Positions 51,384 to 60,513 of a stretch of 64,000 nt of DNA are shown here, piece after piece. Origin of the DNA: an uncultured Pseudomonadales bacterium. GTDB lineage: Bacteria; Pseudomonadota; Gammaproteobacteria; Pseudomonadales; Balneatricaceae. Each line of letters starts with the position of its first letter. Position 1 is the first letter of the stretch. Under the pieces are notes generated by a model, which did no database searches, was not told the DNA's origin, and saw nothing but the letters and a program-made list of their open reading frames with translations. The position numbers were made by a program, and so were the translations under genes. The stretch lies in assembly GCA_943787595.1 (NCBI GenBank), contig CALSNA010000004.1, positions 310,001-374,000 on the forward strand, in the 5' to 3' direction.

Positions 51384-51872
51384 ATGAACAGGTCAATGAA
51401 GGTTATGGCTGTCGGGTTGCTGGGGCTGGCTGTATTACTAACCGGGTGTGGTTTCCATTTGCAGGGTTCGGGTGCGGTACCAATGCGTGTGCATGTGCTG
51501 GGTGATGATGCTGTGTTGACTCGGTCGGTGCATGAACGACTGCGGGGTTATGGGGCAGAGGTTATATTACTGGCGACGACGGCAGAGTTGGCTTATCCAT
51601 TGCTGGAGTTATCTGGAACCAGGCGTAACCGTGAGGCATCGGTATTGGCTCAGGATGGTCAGGTGCAGCGTTTTACTTTGCAGCTACGGACCGGTTTACG
51701 GCTTGTGATGGAACCGGGTGAACGGCATATCGTGCCTTTGCAGGTCAGGACGATGGTGGATGCTGCTGACCTGCACACAGCGTCGCAAATCCGGGAACAG
51801 GTGGCCTGGCAACAGTTGCTGGATGACATGACAAAACTCATTATATCTCACGTAAAACATACTACGATTTAA
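51384..51872 (+). CDS. lptE: LPS-assembly lipoprotein LptE
   Basis: Outer-membrane lipoprotein that plugs LptD and helps insert LPS. From the ATG at 51384, with AGGAGG at 51372, it has 162 residues. The signal sequence ends in the lipobox LLTGCGFHLQG, the usual LptE start. The rest matches in length and in general beta-alpha pattern. It shares the GC-rich composition of leuS. A longer frame from 51342 overlaps leuS and adds no family sequence. Its presence means LPS transport is retained. Confidence 0.9.
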   Translation: MNRSMKVMAVGLLGLAVLLTGCGFHLQGSGAVPMRVHVLGDDAVLTRSVHERLRGYGAEVILLATTAELAYPLLELSGTRRNREASVLAQDGQVQRFTLQLRTGLRLVMEPGERHIVPLQVRTMVDAADLHTASQIREQVAWQQLLDDMTKLIISHVKHTTI

Positions 51873-51986
51873 GTTGTCAAGAGCGTTAGCCGTACTGGCA
51901 GCAATGTTACAATGTGTCTTTTTTTGGAGCATAAATCGATATCCAGCACTCAAATATGAGCCTTAACCTAAACAAAAAATTTTCCC

Positions 51987-53039
51987 ATGCGGATTAAATC
52001 TGAACGGCTACAATGCCATCTACAGCAGCGATTGGAAGGTTTTTACCTGGTTCACGGAGATGACATACTGCTGCTACAGGAAGCCTGTGAAGCTGTGCGT
52101 AAAAAAGCTTGTGTCGAAGGTTTCACTGATCGAGAGATATTCCATGTGGAAGGACGTTTCGACTGGAATCAGGTCATTGCTTCCGACCAAGCTGTATCAT
52201 TGTTTGCTAGTCGCAAACTGATTGAGCTGCGTTTAACTTCCAGTAAGATTGGTGAAGCTGGTTCTAAAACTCTCCAGCAACTGATAAGGCACAACAACCA
52301 AGATAATATATTACTAATTTGCAGTAGCAAACTTGATGCGAGTGCTCAACGTACCAAGTGGTATAAAGTCATTGATCAGGCAGGTATTTGTGTCTCTGTA
52401 AGTCCTCTGGAATCAACGGCTATGACTGGCTGGATAAAGCAGCGTGCGAAAACAATGCACTTAAATATTACCGATGATGCAGCCAACATGTTAGCTGTAC
52501 GTACAGAAGGCAATTTGTTGGCGACTCAGCAAGAACTGAACAAATTCACTCTTTTCCCAGATTGTGAAACCATCGGTATTGAACAGGTCTATGATCAAGT
52601 TGGTAGCCATGCTTGCTACAACAGTTTTCAATTGATTGATGCAGCGCTTAGTGGCGAGGCGCACCGTAGCCTGGATATTTTATATCGATTAAGGCAGGAA
52701 TCTGTAGAACCATTGGCATTAATTTGGGTGTTTGCACGGGAAATACGTTTACTAGAGCGGCTGTTGCAGAATCCTCAGGGTATCGCAGTTGGACTGCATC
52801 AGGAAAGGGTATGGAATAAACGTAAACAATTTTTTAATTATGCCGCCAGCCAGCACACTGTTCAAAGCTGTATTAAGTTGCTCAGCTTGTGTCAATGGAT
52901 TGATAAGGTTCAAAAAGGCATTGAGATAGATAATATATGGGATCGTTTGATTGACCTGACCTTAGGGCTAGCTGTTTCGGATTGGCCTTTATCTGCACCG
53001 ACTGAACCTTTCAGTATTAATGATAATGCTTGTTTGTAG
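51987..53039 (+). CDS. holA: DNA polymerase III delta subunit
   Basis: Clamp-loader subunit that opens the beta sliding clamp; 350 residues. Family features are YLVHGDDILLLQEACEAVR near the N-terminus, the central EGNLLATQQELNKF block and the C-terminal LIDAALSGEAHRSLDILYRLRQE...LALIWVFAREIRLL. Base composition drops back to the AT-rich level of the rest of the window, in contrast to leuS and lptE just upstream. It starts 115 bases after lptE. Confidence 0.93.
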   Translation: MRIKSERLQCHLQQRLEGFYLVHGDDILLLQEACEAVRKKACVEGFTDREIFHVEGRFDWNQVIASDQAVSLFASRKLIELRLTSSKIGEAGSKTLQQLIRHNNQDNILLICSSKLDASAQRTKWYKVIDQAGICVSVSPLESTAMTGWIKQRAKTMHLNITDDAANMLAVRTEGNLLATQQELNKFTLFPDCETIGIEQVYDQVGSHACYNSFQLIDAALSGEAHRSLDILYRLRQESVEPLALIWVFAREIRLLERLLQNPQGIAVGLHQERVWNKRKQFFNYAASQHTVQSCIKLLSLCQWIDKVQKGIEIDNIWDRLIDLTLGLAVSDWPLSAPTEPFSINDNACL

Positions 53040-53359
53040 TTTAGATACTATTGTAATGTTGCTTTACTGGGTTATCGTTTTATTGTATAAATTGCATTGG
53101 TTTAACGGAAATTGCTGACCAATTTCTGTTAAAATTGTAATGCACTTCGATAGAGTTAAGCATGGTTCTAAATATGTGTATGAATGACTGATAATTCCCA
53201 GTGATACTCTCAATATGGAATAGCATCCAGAGTATCGTGTTGATTTGTGCCTGGACTGAGCACGGTTAAATTTGCAAAGTAATTTAATCCGCCGCCCAAA
53301 ACCATGCCACTATGCATAACCTTTTTATTTACACCTCAATTAATCATGGAAATAAACCT
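53040..53359. other. Intergenic region upstream of the OmpA-like gene
   Basis: About 320 bases, no frame. An inverted repeat GATACTCT (53203-53210)/AGAGTATC (53229-53236) is present and may be an upstream regulatory element or the holA terminator. A promoter for the OmpA-like gene is expected here. Confidence 0.45.
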
Positions 53360-53920
53360 ATGAAAAAATTAACAATCGGGCTATTGGCCATTGGAATGGC
53401 AGCCATTGCTTATGCTGATAATAACCACTATTGGGTGAATAGTGGCACAGTTGTATTGGATAGTAACGGCCAGTGTATCCGGTCTGCTACCTGGACAGAC
53501 ACATCTTCATGTGCAATGAATAAGCCAGTAGTTGTCGTTGAGCCTCAAGTAGAGTTGCAGCCTCAAGTTGCCGACACCAAAATCTTTATCAAAGATGTGT
53601 ATTTTGACTTTGATCAGTCAGACATTAATTCAACAGAGCAAATAAAGCTTGGTGAATCAATTGCAACTGCTATGCAGTTCGGTACGATCGTCAATGTTGA
53701 GGTGGGTGGATATGCTGATAGTCGCGGCTCAGTAGACTATAATTATGCTTTGTCAAATCGTCGGATTCAGAGTGTGGTTGACTATCTGGCTTTGTATAAT
53801 ATTGCCACCGATAGTAAATCTGCATGGGGCGAATTAGAGCAGATACGTGATGTTGAGGGAAATATTAATGATGATCTTAGTCGGCGGGTTGAAATTCGGT
53901 TAACAGTCCAAGTTAAATAA
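53360..53920 (+). CDS. OmpA-family outer-membrane/periplasmic protein
   Basis: From the ATG at 53360 (MKKLTIGLLAIGMAAIAYA signal peptide) it has 186 residues. A short N-terminal part (NNHYWVNSGTVVLDSNGQC) includes two Cys that could form a disulfide. The C-terminal OmpA domain (about 75-186) shows VYFDFDQSDINSTEQ, GGYADSRGSVDYNYALSNRR with the Asp and Arg that bind diaminopimelate, and RRVEIRL. It lacks a barrel, so it is a small OmpA/Pal-like murein anchor and not a porin. It is an isolated gene. Confidence 0.9.
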   Translation: MKKLTIGLLAIGMAAIAYADNNHYWVNSGTVVLDSNGQCIRSATWTDTSSCAMNKPVVVVEPQVELQPQVADTKIFIKDVYFDFDQSDINSTEQIKLGESIATAMQFGTIVNVEVGGYADSRGSVDYNYALSNRRIQSVVDYLALYNIATDSKSAWGELEQIRDVEGNINDDLSRRVEIRLTVQVK

Positions 53921-54551
53921 CCTTAAAATCAGTCTCGTATTTGAACAACTAATTACGATTTTTAGTTGAATGCCGTAACCAATATATTGGTTTTATATAG
54001 AAACAAATTCTTGGGTAATGGTTATCTAGCTAATACTGCTACATACGGTGTAATGCACGATTCAGGTTCTCAGTTAATCTGGTATTATTTTCGAATAATA
54101 CTTGCCTGGGCCTTAATTAAATCCCGGACGATCTACATAAAATGTGTGCAGCGTGCAATTTGAGCCAATAACATAAAGCTACATTTGTGTGCGTAACACT
54201 CTTTATAAGAGTTGTTTGGGTAGCTGAATTTACGTGACTCTTAAACTTACCTTAAAAATCAATTTTTGAATCAGGGGCTTATCATGAGCCCCCCATCCAT
54301 GTATTGAGTGAAAACAGACTGTGCCATCAAACAGTTGGATCAGAGATAGATGGTTATTGTAGTGCCTTTCTGAAGAATGGCTGGGTTGATTTAATTCTTT
54401 CTTTGTGCGTGTTGTTTATCTGCCCTCAAATTGGTTTTACTTCCGTTGATTATGTAAGTTTTAGAACCGAAAAAAGCTTGGCCCCAACAGTCATCCATGA
54501 TGGCCGCATTACGTGTGCAATTGTAAAGTCTAGATTCAAGGCCTTCTTCCC
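53921..54551. other. Gene-free region upstream of gmk
   Basis: About 630 bases. Frames at 53966-54163 and 54304-54555 lack homology and ribosome sites. yicC often lies near gmk; no relic was seen. A hairpin GGGGCT/AGCCCC (54274-54292) is present without a T-tract. Confidence 0.45.
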
Positions 54552-55175
54552 ATGATATCTTCTGCCACATTATATATTATCTCAGCACCTTCTGGCGCCG
54601 GTAAAACTAGTTTAGTCAGAGCTCTTGATGAACAAAATTCTGCTATAAGGATTTCAGTATCCCATACCACCCGCGCTATTCGTCCTGGTGAAATTGATGG
54701 TGTACACTATAACTTTGTTGATCAGGCGCATTTCCAAAAATTAATAGATCGGGGTGATTTACTGGAATATGCGAACGTCTTTGGCAGTTATTACGGTACC
54801 TCAAGGCATTGGGTTCAGGAAGCCTTGGCCTATGATTTGGATGTTATTCTAGAAATAGACTGGCAGGGTCGAGACCAAGTGCGTGCTCTATTTAGTGATG
54901 CAGTTTCCATATTTATTGTGCCGCCTTCTCGAGAAGTATTGGAGCAGAGGCTAGCTGATCGCAGACAAGATGATATGCAGACTATTCAGAAACGTATGCA
55001 GGTGGTAAAAGCTGAATTAAGCCACTATGATTCGAGTGATTACCTGATTATCAATGACCAATTTGACCACGCGCTTTATGAATTACAACAGATCGTTTTG
55101 GCCCGACGCCTGAGAACGGCTGCCCAAGTAAAAAAACATCGGCTGTTATTAGGCCAACTGTTGTCAAATACTTAA
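54552..55175 (+). CDS. gmk: Guanylate kinase
   Basis: Phosphorylates GMP to GDP. Its 207 residues show the P-loop SAPSGAGKTSL at about 11-21, the GMP-binding RISVSHTTRAIRPGEIDGVHY and the LID region QRLADRRQDD. The ATG is at 54552. It is followed after a stem-loop by rpoZ, as in most Gammaproteobacteria; spoT, the usual third gene, is missing. Confidence 0.96.
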   Translation: MISSATLYIISAPSGAGKTSLVRALDEQNSAIRISVSHTTRAIRPGEIDGVHYNFVDQAHFQKLIDRGDLLEYANVFGSYYGTSRHWVQEALAYDLDVILEIDWQGRDQVRALFSDAVSIFIVPPSREVLEQRLADRRQDDMQTIQKRMQVVKAELSHYDSSDYLIINDQFDHALYELQQIVLARRLRTAAQVKKHRLLLGQLLSNT

Positions 55176-55187
55176 TAAATTCTGTAA

Positions 55188-55217
55188 ACTCCATTACTTA
55201 ATTGGAGTGTTTTTTTA
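55188..55217 (+). terminator. Hairpin with T-tract between gmk and rpoZ
   Basis: ACTCCA (55188-55193) pairs with TGGAGT (55203-55208) and is followed by GTTTTTTT. It looks like a weak intrinsic terminator or attenuator that would lower read-through from gmk into rpoZ, whose ATG is at 55244. Confidence 0.75.
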
Positions 55218-55243
55218 ACCATCTAAATCAACAGGTTTCCCTT

Positions 55244-55525
55244 ATGGCACGAGTAACTGTAGAAGATTGTTTAGAAAATGTCGACAACCGTTTTGAGTTG
55301 ATCATGGTATCATCCAAACGAGCTCATCAAATTGCCACCGGTGGTAAAGATTCCATGGTTCCCTGGGAAGATGACAAACCCACGGTAGTGGCCTTGCGAG
55401 AAGTTGCCGCTGGATTAGTTAATGCCAGTATTCTGGATGATAAAGAGGATATTTACAGTCAGTTCGAGGAAGTTTCCTCCTCCTCAGACATGCGTACCGA
55501 TACAATGGCAGCCAGCCGGGACTAG
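55244..55525 (+). CDS. rpoZ: RNA polymerase omega subunit
   Basis: Small subunit that assists assembly of the beta' subunit and forms one ppGpp site. From the ATG at 55244 it has 93 residues: [20 protein letters not shown] and the [17 protein letters not shown] block match the family exactly. An upstream frame from 55202 adds residues encoded by the terminator hairpin and is not real. The C-terminal acidic tail is normal. spoT is not downstream. Confidence 0.96.
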   Translation: MARVTVEDCLENVDNRFELIMVSSKRAHQIATGGKDSMVPWEDDKPTVVALREVAAGLVNASILDDKEDIYSQFEEVSSSSDMRTDTMAASRD

Positions 55526-56072
55526 TGTCTGAGTTGGTGGGCTGAGGAGTTGGGGCTAATAATTGTATTAGCTTCTATACCCAACAAGCACCAGCAATAT
55601 TATTAGCCAGGTGACACTGTCCCAAAAATTGCATTACAGGTCACTGGTATCTGTTTTGGTGTTCTAAAAAATTGCAACATCATCGGTGCATATCAAAGCT
55701 TCCAGATACATGATAATTCTATTGGACTCATAAGTGTAATACCCACTGAATATTTCATAGAAGGTTCGGTAATCATAGCCTGTACTACTAAGATGTCAGA
55801 GTGATCATGTCTGATGAATTAACTTTATTATGCGTTAAAGACGGTCGTGCAGCCGCTCAATTTTGATTCCAATAGTATTATTTAAAACCCAGGCTGTACA
55901 AAAAACGCATCACCTGAACCATTGCCCATGATTAATATTTTTCATTTAGTATAAAAGTTATCAGGTGCTGAATCCCTCTCCATCTGCAATATAGATTGAT
56001 ACTTTGGTGTCACCGGATAGCCAATAAAATCGGTTTATGTTTTATAATAATATTGTGACTCATTGATTTAGT
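55526..56072. other. Gene-free region where spoT is expected
   Basis: About 550 bases between rpoZ and the LysR gene. In relatives spoT follows rpoZ. I translated parts of this stretch by eye and saw no HD or TGS motif, so spoT is absent here and not simply frameshifted. A small hairpin (GCTAATA/TATTAGC) lies near 55556. Confidence 0.5.
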
Positions 56073-57017
56073 TTAATCTGTATCAATTTTCTGGGCTATC
56101 TCATTGATCAGTGTCCTTATCCAGCGATGGGCTGTATTGTGCTGCAATAGTGGACTCCATGACATAGTCAGGGTCATGTGTGGGATTGGAAATGGAGGGT
56201 CAATTAGAGCGATAGATTGGTGCACCATGGATATATAAGTTGCCTTGCGTGGCAGGGTAACAATCAAGTCTTGTTTTGCAGCCAATTGTACCGCAGACTG
56301 ATAATGGCGAGTATAAACTCTTATATTGCGGGCTTTTCCTAGTGAGTTCAAGGCATTATCAACACAACCTCGACGTTGTGTATCACTCGGATTCATGCCG
56401 ACTCCGATACCCATACCAGTTTTGCTGACCCAAATATGGTTGGCTTGCAGATAGTTTTCAAGGCTAAAGTCATGTCGAATGGGATTATTACTGCTTACCA
56501 GGCAGACAAAATCATCTCGCCAGAGGGCTTTTTGGTGAAAGGACTGTGGTATTTCATCAAACTGGTTGATAACCAAGTCCACTTTACCCTGCTCGACATC
56601 AAGGAAATCTACATCACTGGGCGTCATGATATCAAAACTGATTCCAGGTGCCTGTTTACGTAATTGCTCAACCAGTGGCGGTATCAAGATAGGTTCAGCA
56701 TAATCACTGGTCATAATACGGAACGTCCGGTTTGAATCTAGGGCGTTGAATTCGGCTTTGGGCTGAATAGTTTTGTCAATGGCAGCTAATACCTGCCTGA
56801 TCATTGGTTGTAATTCCAACGCTCGCTCGGTGGGCGTCATTCCTGCACTGGTACGAATCAGTAATGGATCTTCAAATGCTTTGCGTAACCGACGTAAGCC
56901 ATTGCTCATTGCCGGTTGGCTGAGGCCCAGATGGTGGGCAGCTTTGGTTACATTGCGTTCTTTTAGCAAAGCATCCAGATAAATCAGCAGGTTTAGATCC
57001 ATGCGTTCGATATTCAT
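56073..57017 (-). CDS. LysR-family transcriptional regulator
   Basis: DNA-binding regulator of 314 residues. The winged helix-turn-helix is MDLNLLIYLDALLKERNVTKAA with HLGLSQPAMSNGLRRLR (about residues 6-45). The C-terminal effector domain (about 95-300) has FRIMTSDYAEPILIPPLV. It is closest in look to the LeuO/NodD-like branch. No divergent target gene lies next to it; a 520-base gap separates it from nadK. The effector is unknown. It is the only clear transcription regulator in the window. Confidence 0.9.
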   Translation of the reverse strand: MNIERMDLNLLIYLDALLKERNVTKAAHHLGLSQPAMSNGLRRLRKAFEDPLLIRTSAGMTPTERALELQPMIRQVLAAIDKTIQPKAEFNALDSNRTFRIMTSDYAEPILIPPLVEQLRKQAPGISFDIMTPSDVDFLDVEQGKVDLVINQFDEIPQSFHQKALWRDDFVCLVSSNNPIRHDFSLENYLQANHIWVSKTGMGIGVGMNPSDTQRRGCVDNALNSLGKARNIRVYTRHYQSAVQLAAKQDLIVTLPRKATYISMVHQSIALIDPPFPIPHMTLTMSWSPLLQHNTAHRWIRTLINEIAQKIDTD

Positions 57018-57539
57018 GGTCTGGCTATTCCTTAGTCGTTTATAACACCTTACAATAAAATTGTCTATTCATGCTATCAATAACATTTTGATATCTAATA
57101 ATTTAGATAAATTATTTCATGGTTGTAGTAATTTGTCGAGACATAGGTTTCCAGCCACCTGTGTGCAACCATTTGGTTAATTCGGCTATCGTTCTATTGT
57201 ACATGCCTAATGTGGTTTATTGTAGAAGTACAGATTGTATAGAACTGTAGCCTTTACCTGAAATTATCCGTAATTTACCAAATAAGTGATGCAAGCCAAA
57301 TCGTTTATTTGTGTGATTAAGCAGAGGCTTGATGAATGGAATTCTTATCGGAATTGAATGTATTAAGGCTAACTAATTGATTTCCTGCTGTACTAATAGG
57401 TATCAAATTTACTAGTGCAGATTGATTTCGCAAGATCAGATAAGACAAAAGCTGTAACTAGAAAATTCCGTGCATCATGGACCAAGCAAGCGTTCAACTA
57501 TGGAATTTAGAATGATAAACTAATATACAATTTAGAAAT
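57018..57539. other. Divergent region between lysR and nadK
   Basis: About 520 AT-rich bases without a frame. LysR regulators usually bind next to their own promoter, so an operator may lie near 57030-57120, but no clear T-N11-A box was fixed. Confidence 0.45.
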
Positions 57540-58433
57540 GTGGATATAATCGTGTGTTTTAAGACCATTGGCCTGATTGGACGTCTTAATAGCCAGAGTG
57601 TGGTTGAAACTCTTAGCAAAATTATTGTCTGGTTAAAGCATCGGCAATGCAGGGTTCTGCTTGATGAACGTATCGGGTCGGTGATGACTGAGCAGCACCT
57701 GATTACCGGGAGTACCGACTTTCTTGGGCAACACTGTGACCTTGTAATTGTGGTGGGTGGAGATGGCAGCATGTTGTCCGCAGCACGTGTTATGGCGGTA
57801 TATAGTGTTCCAGTTATCGGAGTAAATCGTGGCCGATTGGGTTTTTTAACCGATATTTTACCTGATGAGATAGAGGTGCGGTTAGAAGAAGTTTTAGCGG
57901 GCCACTACGAGGAAAGTAACCGCTTTATGTTATCTGCCAAAGTATTACGCCAGGAGAAAGTCATTGGCACTGGAAGTGGCCTTAATGATGTAGTGATGCA
58001 TCCCGGTCAGTCAGGCCGCATGTTGACCTTTGAACTCATTATTTCTAATCAGCAGGTCTATTTTGAGCAAGCTGATGGTCTGATTATAGCTACGCCCACT
58101 GGCTCCACAGCCTATGCTTTATCAGCTGGTGGTCCTATTATGCATCCCAATCTGGACGCTATAGCTCTAGTACCCATGCATCCCCACAGTCTCAACAGCC
58201 GGCCTCTGGTAGTGGCAGCAGACAGTGACCTGGAACTGTTAATTAGTGATCGCAATACCACTGGGCCCACGATTAGTTGTGATGGTCAGGTTCACATCAA
58301 TTGCGCTCCTGGAGACAGGATACGCATTCATCGGCATGCTTCTCGTTTGCGGGTGCTGCACCCACTAGGCCACGATTTTTATGGGCGTTGTCGCAGTAAA
58401 TTAGGCTGGCAGACGCGTCAAGATATTGATTAG
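57540..58433 (+). CDS. nadK: NAD kinase
   Basis: Makes NADP+ from NAD+ and ATP. Its 297 residues show VVVGGDGSMLSAARV (the GGDG motif), NDVVMHPGQSGRM and TPTGSTAYALSAGGPI, then DGQVHINCAPGDRI. The GTG at 57540 is the best start; an overlapping ATG at 57538 is in another frame and quickly stops. The N-terminus FKTIGLIGRLNSQSV matches the family. A rhomboid gene follows, starting 38 bases after the stop. Confidence 0.95.
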   Translation: MDIIVCFKTIGLIGRLNSQSVVETLSKIIVWLKHRQCRVLLDERIGSVMTEQHLITGSTDFLGQHCDLVIVVGGDGSMLSAARVMAVYSVPVIGVNRGRLGFLTDILPDEIEVRLEEVLAGHYEESNRFMLSAKVLRQEKVIGTGSGLNDVVMHPGQSGRMLTFELIISNQQVYFEQADGLIIATPTGSTAYALSAGGPIMHPNLDAIALVPMHPHSLNSRPLVVAADSDLELLISDRNTTGPTISCDGQVHINCAPGDRIRIHRHASRLRVLHPLGHDFYGRCRSKLGWQTRQDID

Positions 58434-58471
58434 CGCCAGTGAATTGGTGCAGGCCTTATAATAATAAGCTG

Positions 58472-59302
58472 ATGTATAAAGTATTAACCGTTTCCAGCCA
58501 AGATAACCTGATGCAGCTGACTCGTGTGTTGTGGCAGCGACGTATTCCCCATCGAGTCATAGAGGTGGGTCTACAGCAACAAATATGGCTACAGCATATG
58601 AAGCATGCTACCTTAGTGTTGGAACTTTGGCATCAACTGCAACACAATGAATCGATTACTGAAACTAATAGATCAGTACAGGTATTTAGTAACCATCCGT
58701 TATACCAGGCGCCAATCACGATATTAGTCGTTATCGTTACATTGCTAGTCAGTTTACTGACTAGCTTGGGCCGTGACTATTTAGTAGTGAGTTGGTTGAG
58801 TTTGCATCAACTGACTTTTAGCTTTCAGGTGATTATTAAACCTGGTTGGGAACTGATCGCATCGGGTCAGTGGTGGCGCTTGTGGTCGCCTGTTTTATTG
58901 CACTTTGGTTGGTTGCATTTGGTATTTAATCTGCTTTGGTGGATTGATCTGGGAGGGCGTATTGAACGAAATCATTCATCAGTATTGCTGCTACTATCAA
59001 TATTAATTATTGGGATTGTGAGTAATTTGGCTCAAGGTCTGGTTTCTGTGAACCTGTTTGGTGGTCTTTCTGGAGTAATTTATGGTCTTTTGGGTTACAT
59101 CTGGCTTTGGGATCGACTTAATCCACCTCAGTTCCAATTACCACAAGGTATCCTGATATTCATGTTACTGTGGATGGTTTTAGGCATCAGTGGTCTGTTG
59201 ACTCAGCTTGGTTTAGGACAGATGGCTAATATGGCTCATTTGACTGGTTTAATAGTGGGATTTGGCTGGGCATTATTGGTGACTTTTTGGCAACGGCGGT
59301 AA
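58472..59302 (+). CDS. GlpG-type rhomboid protease
   Basis: Intramembrane serine protease of 276 residues. The cytoplasmic N-terminal domain (about 1-75) is followed by six to seven membrane helices. The catalytic pair is visible: Ser in GGLSGVIYGLLGY and His in NMAHLTGLIVG. The L1 loop signature LHFGWLHLVFNLLWWIDLGGRIE matches E. coli GlpG closely. I use the ATG at 58472 (MYKVLTVSSQ); a frame from 58439 adds eleven unlikely residues. Substrates are unknown. Confidence 0.9.
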   Translation: MYKVLTVSSQDNLMQLTRVLWQRRIPHRVIEVGLQQQIWLQHMKHATLVLELWHQLQHNESITETNRSVQVFSNHPLYQAPITILVVIVTLLVSLLTSLGRDYLVVSWLSLHQLTFSFQVIIKPGWELIASGQWWRLWSPVLLHFGWLHLVFNLLWWIDLGGRIERNHSSVLLLLSILIIGIVSNLAQGLVSVNLFGGLSGVIYGLLGYIWLWDRLNPPQFQLPQGILIFMLLWMVLGISGLLTQLGLGQMANMAHLTGLIVGFGWALLVTFWQRR

Positions 59303-59432
59303 GGGAAATCTGGTTAACCATGTCTGACAAGGCACTATCTATGGTAACATTACAATTGTAATGTTGTATGCAAATGCAAATAATTCCACACGTTTATACG
59401 CGTTAGGTTAGTACATATAACTAGGATCAATT

Positions 59433-59693
59433 ATGCATTATCAACAGTTGATCGATAACATGACACCTGAGACTTATGCTAGTCTTAAAGCAGCAATTGA
59501 AATTGGTAAATGGCACAATGGTACGTTCCTGACGGCAACACAACAGGCTCTGTGCATGGAGGCAGTGTTACGTTGGCAAGCATCTCATTTGGCGTCAGAT
59601 CAGCACACGGGTTACATTGCAGATCGCTGTGCATCAAAGTCTGATGCTGATCGATTGATAGTCCTGAGTGATGGCGATGGAAATACAGGGTAA
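59433..59693 (+). CDS. yeaC: YeaC family protein (DUF1315)
   Basis: Small protein of 86 residues. The family core is LIDNMTPETYASLKAAIEIGKWHNGTFLT followed by ALCMEAVLRWQ and the TGYI motif. Function of the family is not established. The 3' end overlaps the start of the DUF2797 gene, and pepN follows that one. This yeaC-DUF2797-pepN order is also seen in Pseudomonas, which supports the call. Confidence 0.88.
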   Translation: MHYQQLIDNMTPETYASLKAAIEIGKWHNGTFLTATQQALCMEAVLRWQASHLASDQHTGYIADRCASKSDADRLIVLSDGDGNTG

Positions 59694-60513
59694 CTTAGCT
59701 AAAATGCAGGCCAGCTTACCCTTGGTAGCAAGTGATGAGGTGCAATACAATCTGCCGCTGTCAGACCATTTTGTCGCCATGAACCCATTGATTGGTAACA
59801 TCATCCGGCTTGAATATAAAGGGCAGATTCATTGCCGAGGATGTGGTCGGCGAAGTCGTAAGAGCTTTGCTCAGGGTTATTGTTACAATTGCTTCCGTAT
59901 CCGCCCTGAATGTGATTTGTGCATAGTAAAGCCTGAACAATGTCATTTTCATGCAGGTACCTGCCGAGATCCGGACTGGGGACAACGCCACTGTATTCAG
60001 GATCACTTGGTTTATCTTGCCAATACCAGTGGGATTAAGGTTGGCGTTACCCGTATCACGCAAGCTTTGACACGATGGATGGATCAAGGAGCCTGTCAGG
60101 CATTGCCTATTATGCAGGTTAAATCAAGGTTGATTGCTGGTCAGATTGAAGCTTTGCTAAGAACCTATGTAAACGACAAAACTAATTGGCGACGTCTTCT
60201 TCAGGGTGTTGCGATATCCTTGGACATGGTTCAGCAATGGCAACAGCTGAAAGCCAAAGCTGCTCCAGATTTAGACGCATTAATCAATGAATTTACTTTG
60301 GATAACGTACAGATCTTGGACGCCATGCCAGTCGTCATCAATTATCCAGTGAGGTGCTATCGTAGCTCTGTACAGGCACTGAATTTTGATCGGCAACCAT
60401 TTGTTGAAGGCATGCTGTGCGGTATCAAAGGGCAATATTTAATGCTTGATACCGGAGTGCTGAATATACGTAAATTCAGCGCCTATAATGTCCAATTGAG
60501 TTACTCACTATGA
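59677..60513 (+). CDS. DUF2797 protein, GIY-YIG-like
   Basis: Protein of 278 residues from the ATG at 59677; MEIQGNLAKM matches related proteins better than the GTG at 59668. A cysteine-rich N-terminal half has CRGCGRRSRKSFAQGYCYNC, CDLCIVKPEQC and HAGTC, typical zinc-finger spacing. VYLANTSGIKVGVTR resembles a GIY-YIG nuclease core, but the protein's activity is not known. The start overlaps yeaC by 17 bases and the stop overlaps pepN at ATGA, so the three genes are translationally linked. Confidence 0.88.
   Translation: MEIQGNLAKMQASLPLVASDEVQYNLPLSDHFVAMNPLIGNIIRLEYKGQIHCRGCGRRSRKSFAQGYCYNCFRIRPECDLCIVKPEQCHFHAGTCRDPDWGQRHCIQDHLVYLANTSGIKVGVTRITQALTRWMDQGACQALPIMQVKSRLIAGQIEALLRTYVNDKTNWRRLLQGVAISLDMVQQWQQLKAKAAPDLDALINEFTLDNVQILDAMPVVINYPVRCYRSSVQALNFDRQPFVEGMLCGIKGQYLMLDTGVLNIRKFSAYNVQLSYSL

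Noticed and set aside
53966-54555. Two short plus-strand frames upstream of gmk (53966-54163 and 54304-54555)
   Set aside because: Neither resembles YicC, the usual neighbour, and neither has a credible start.
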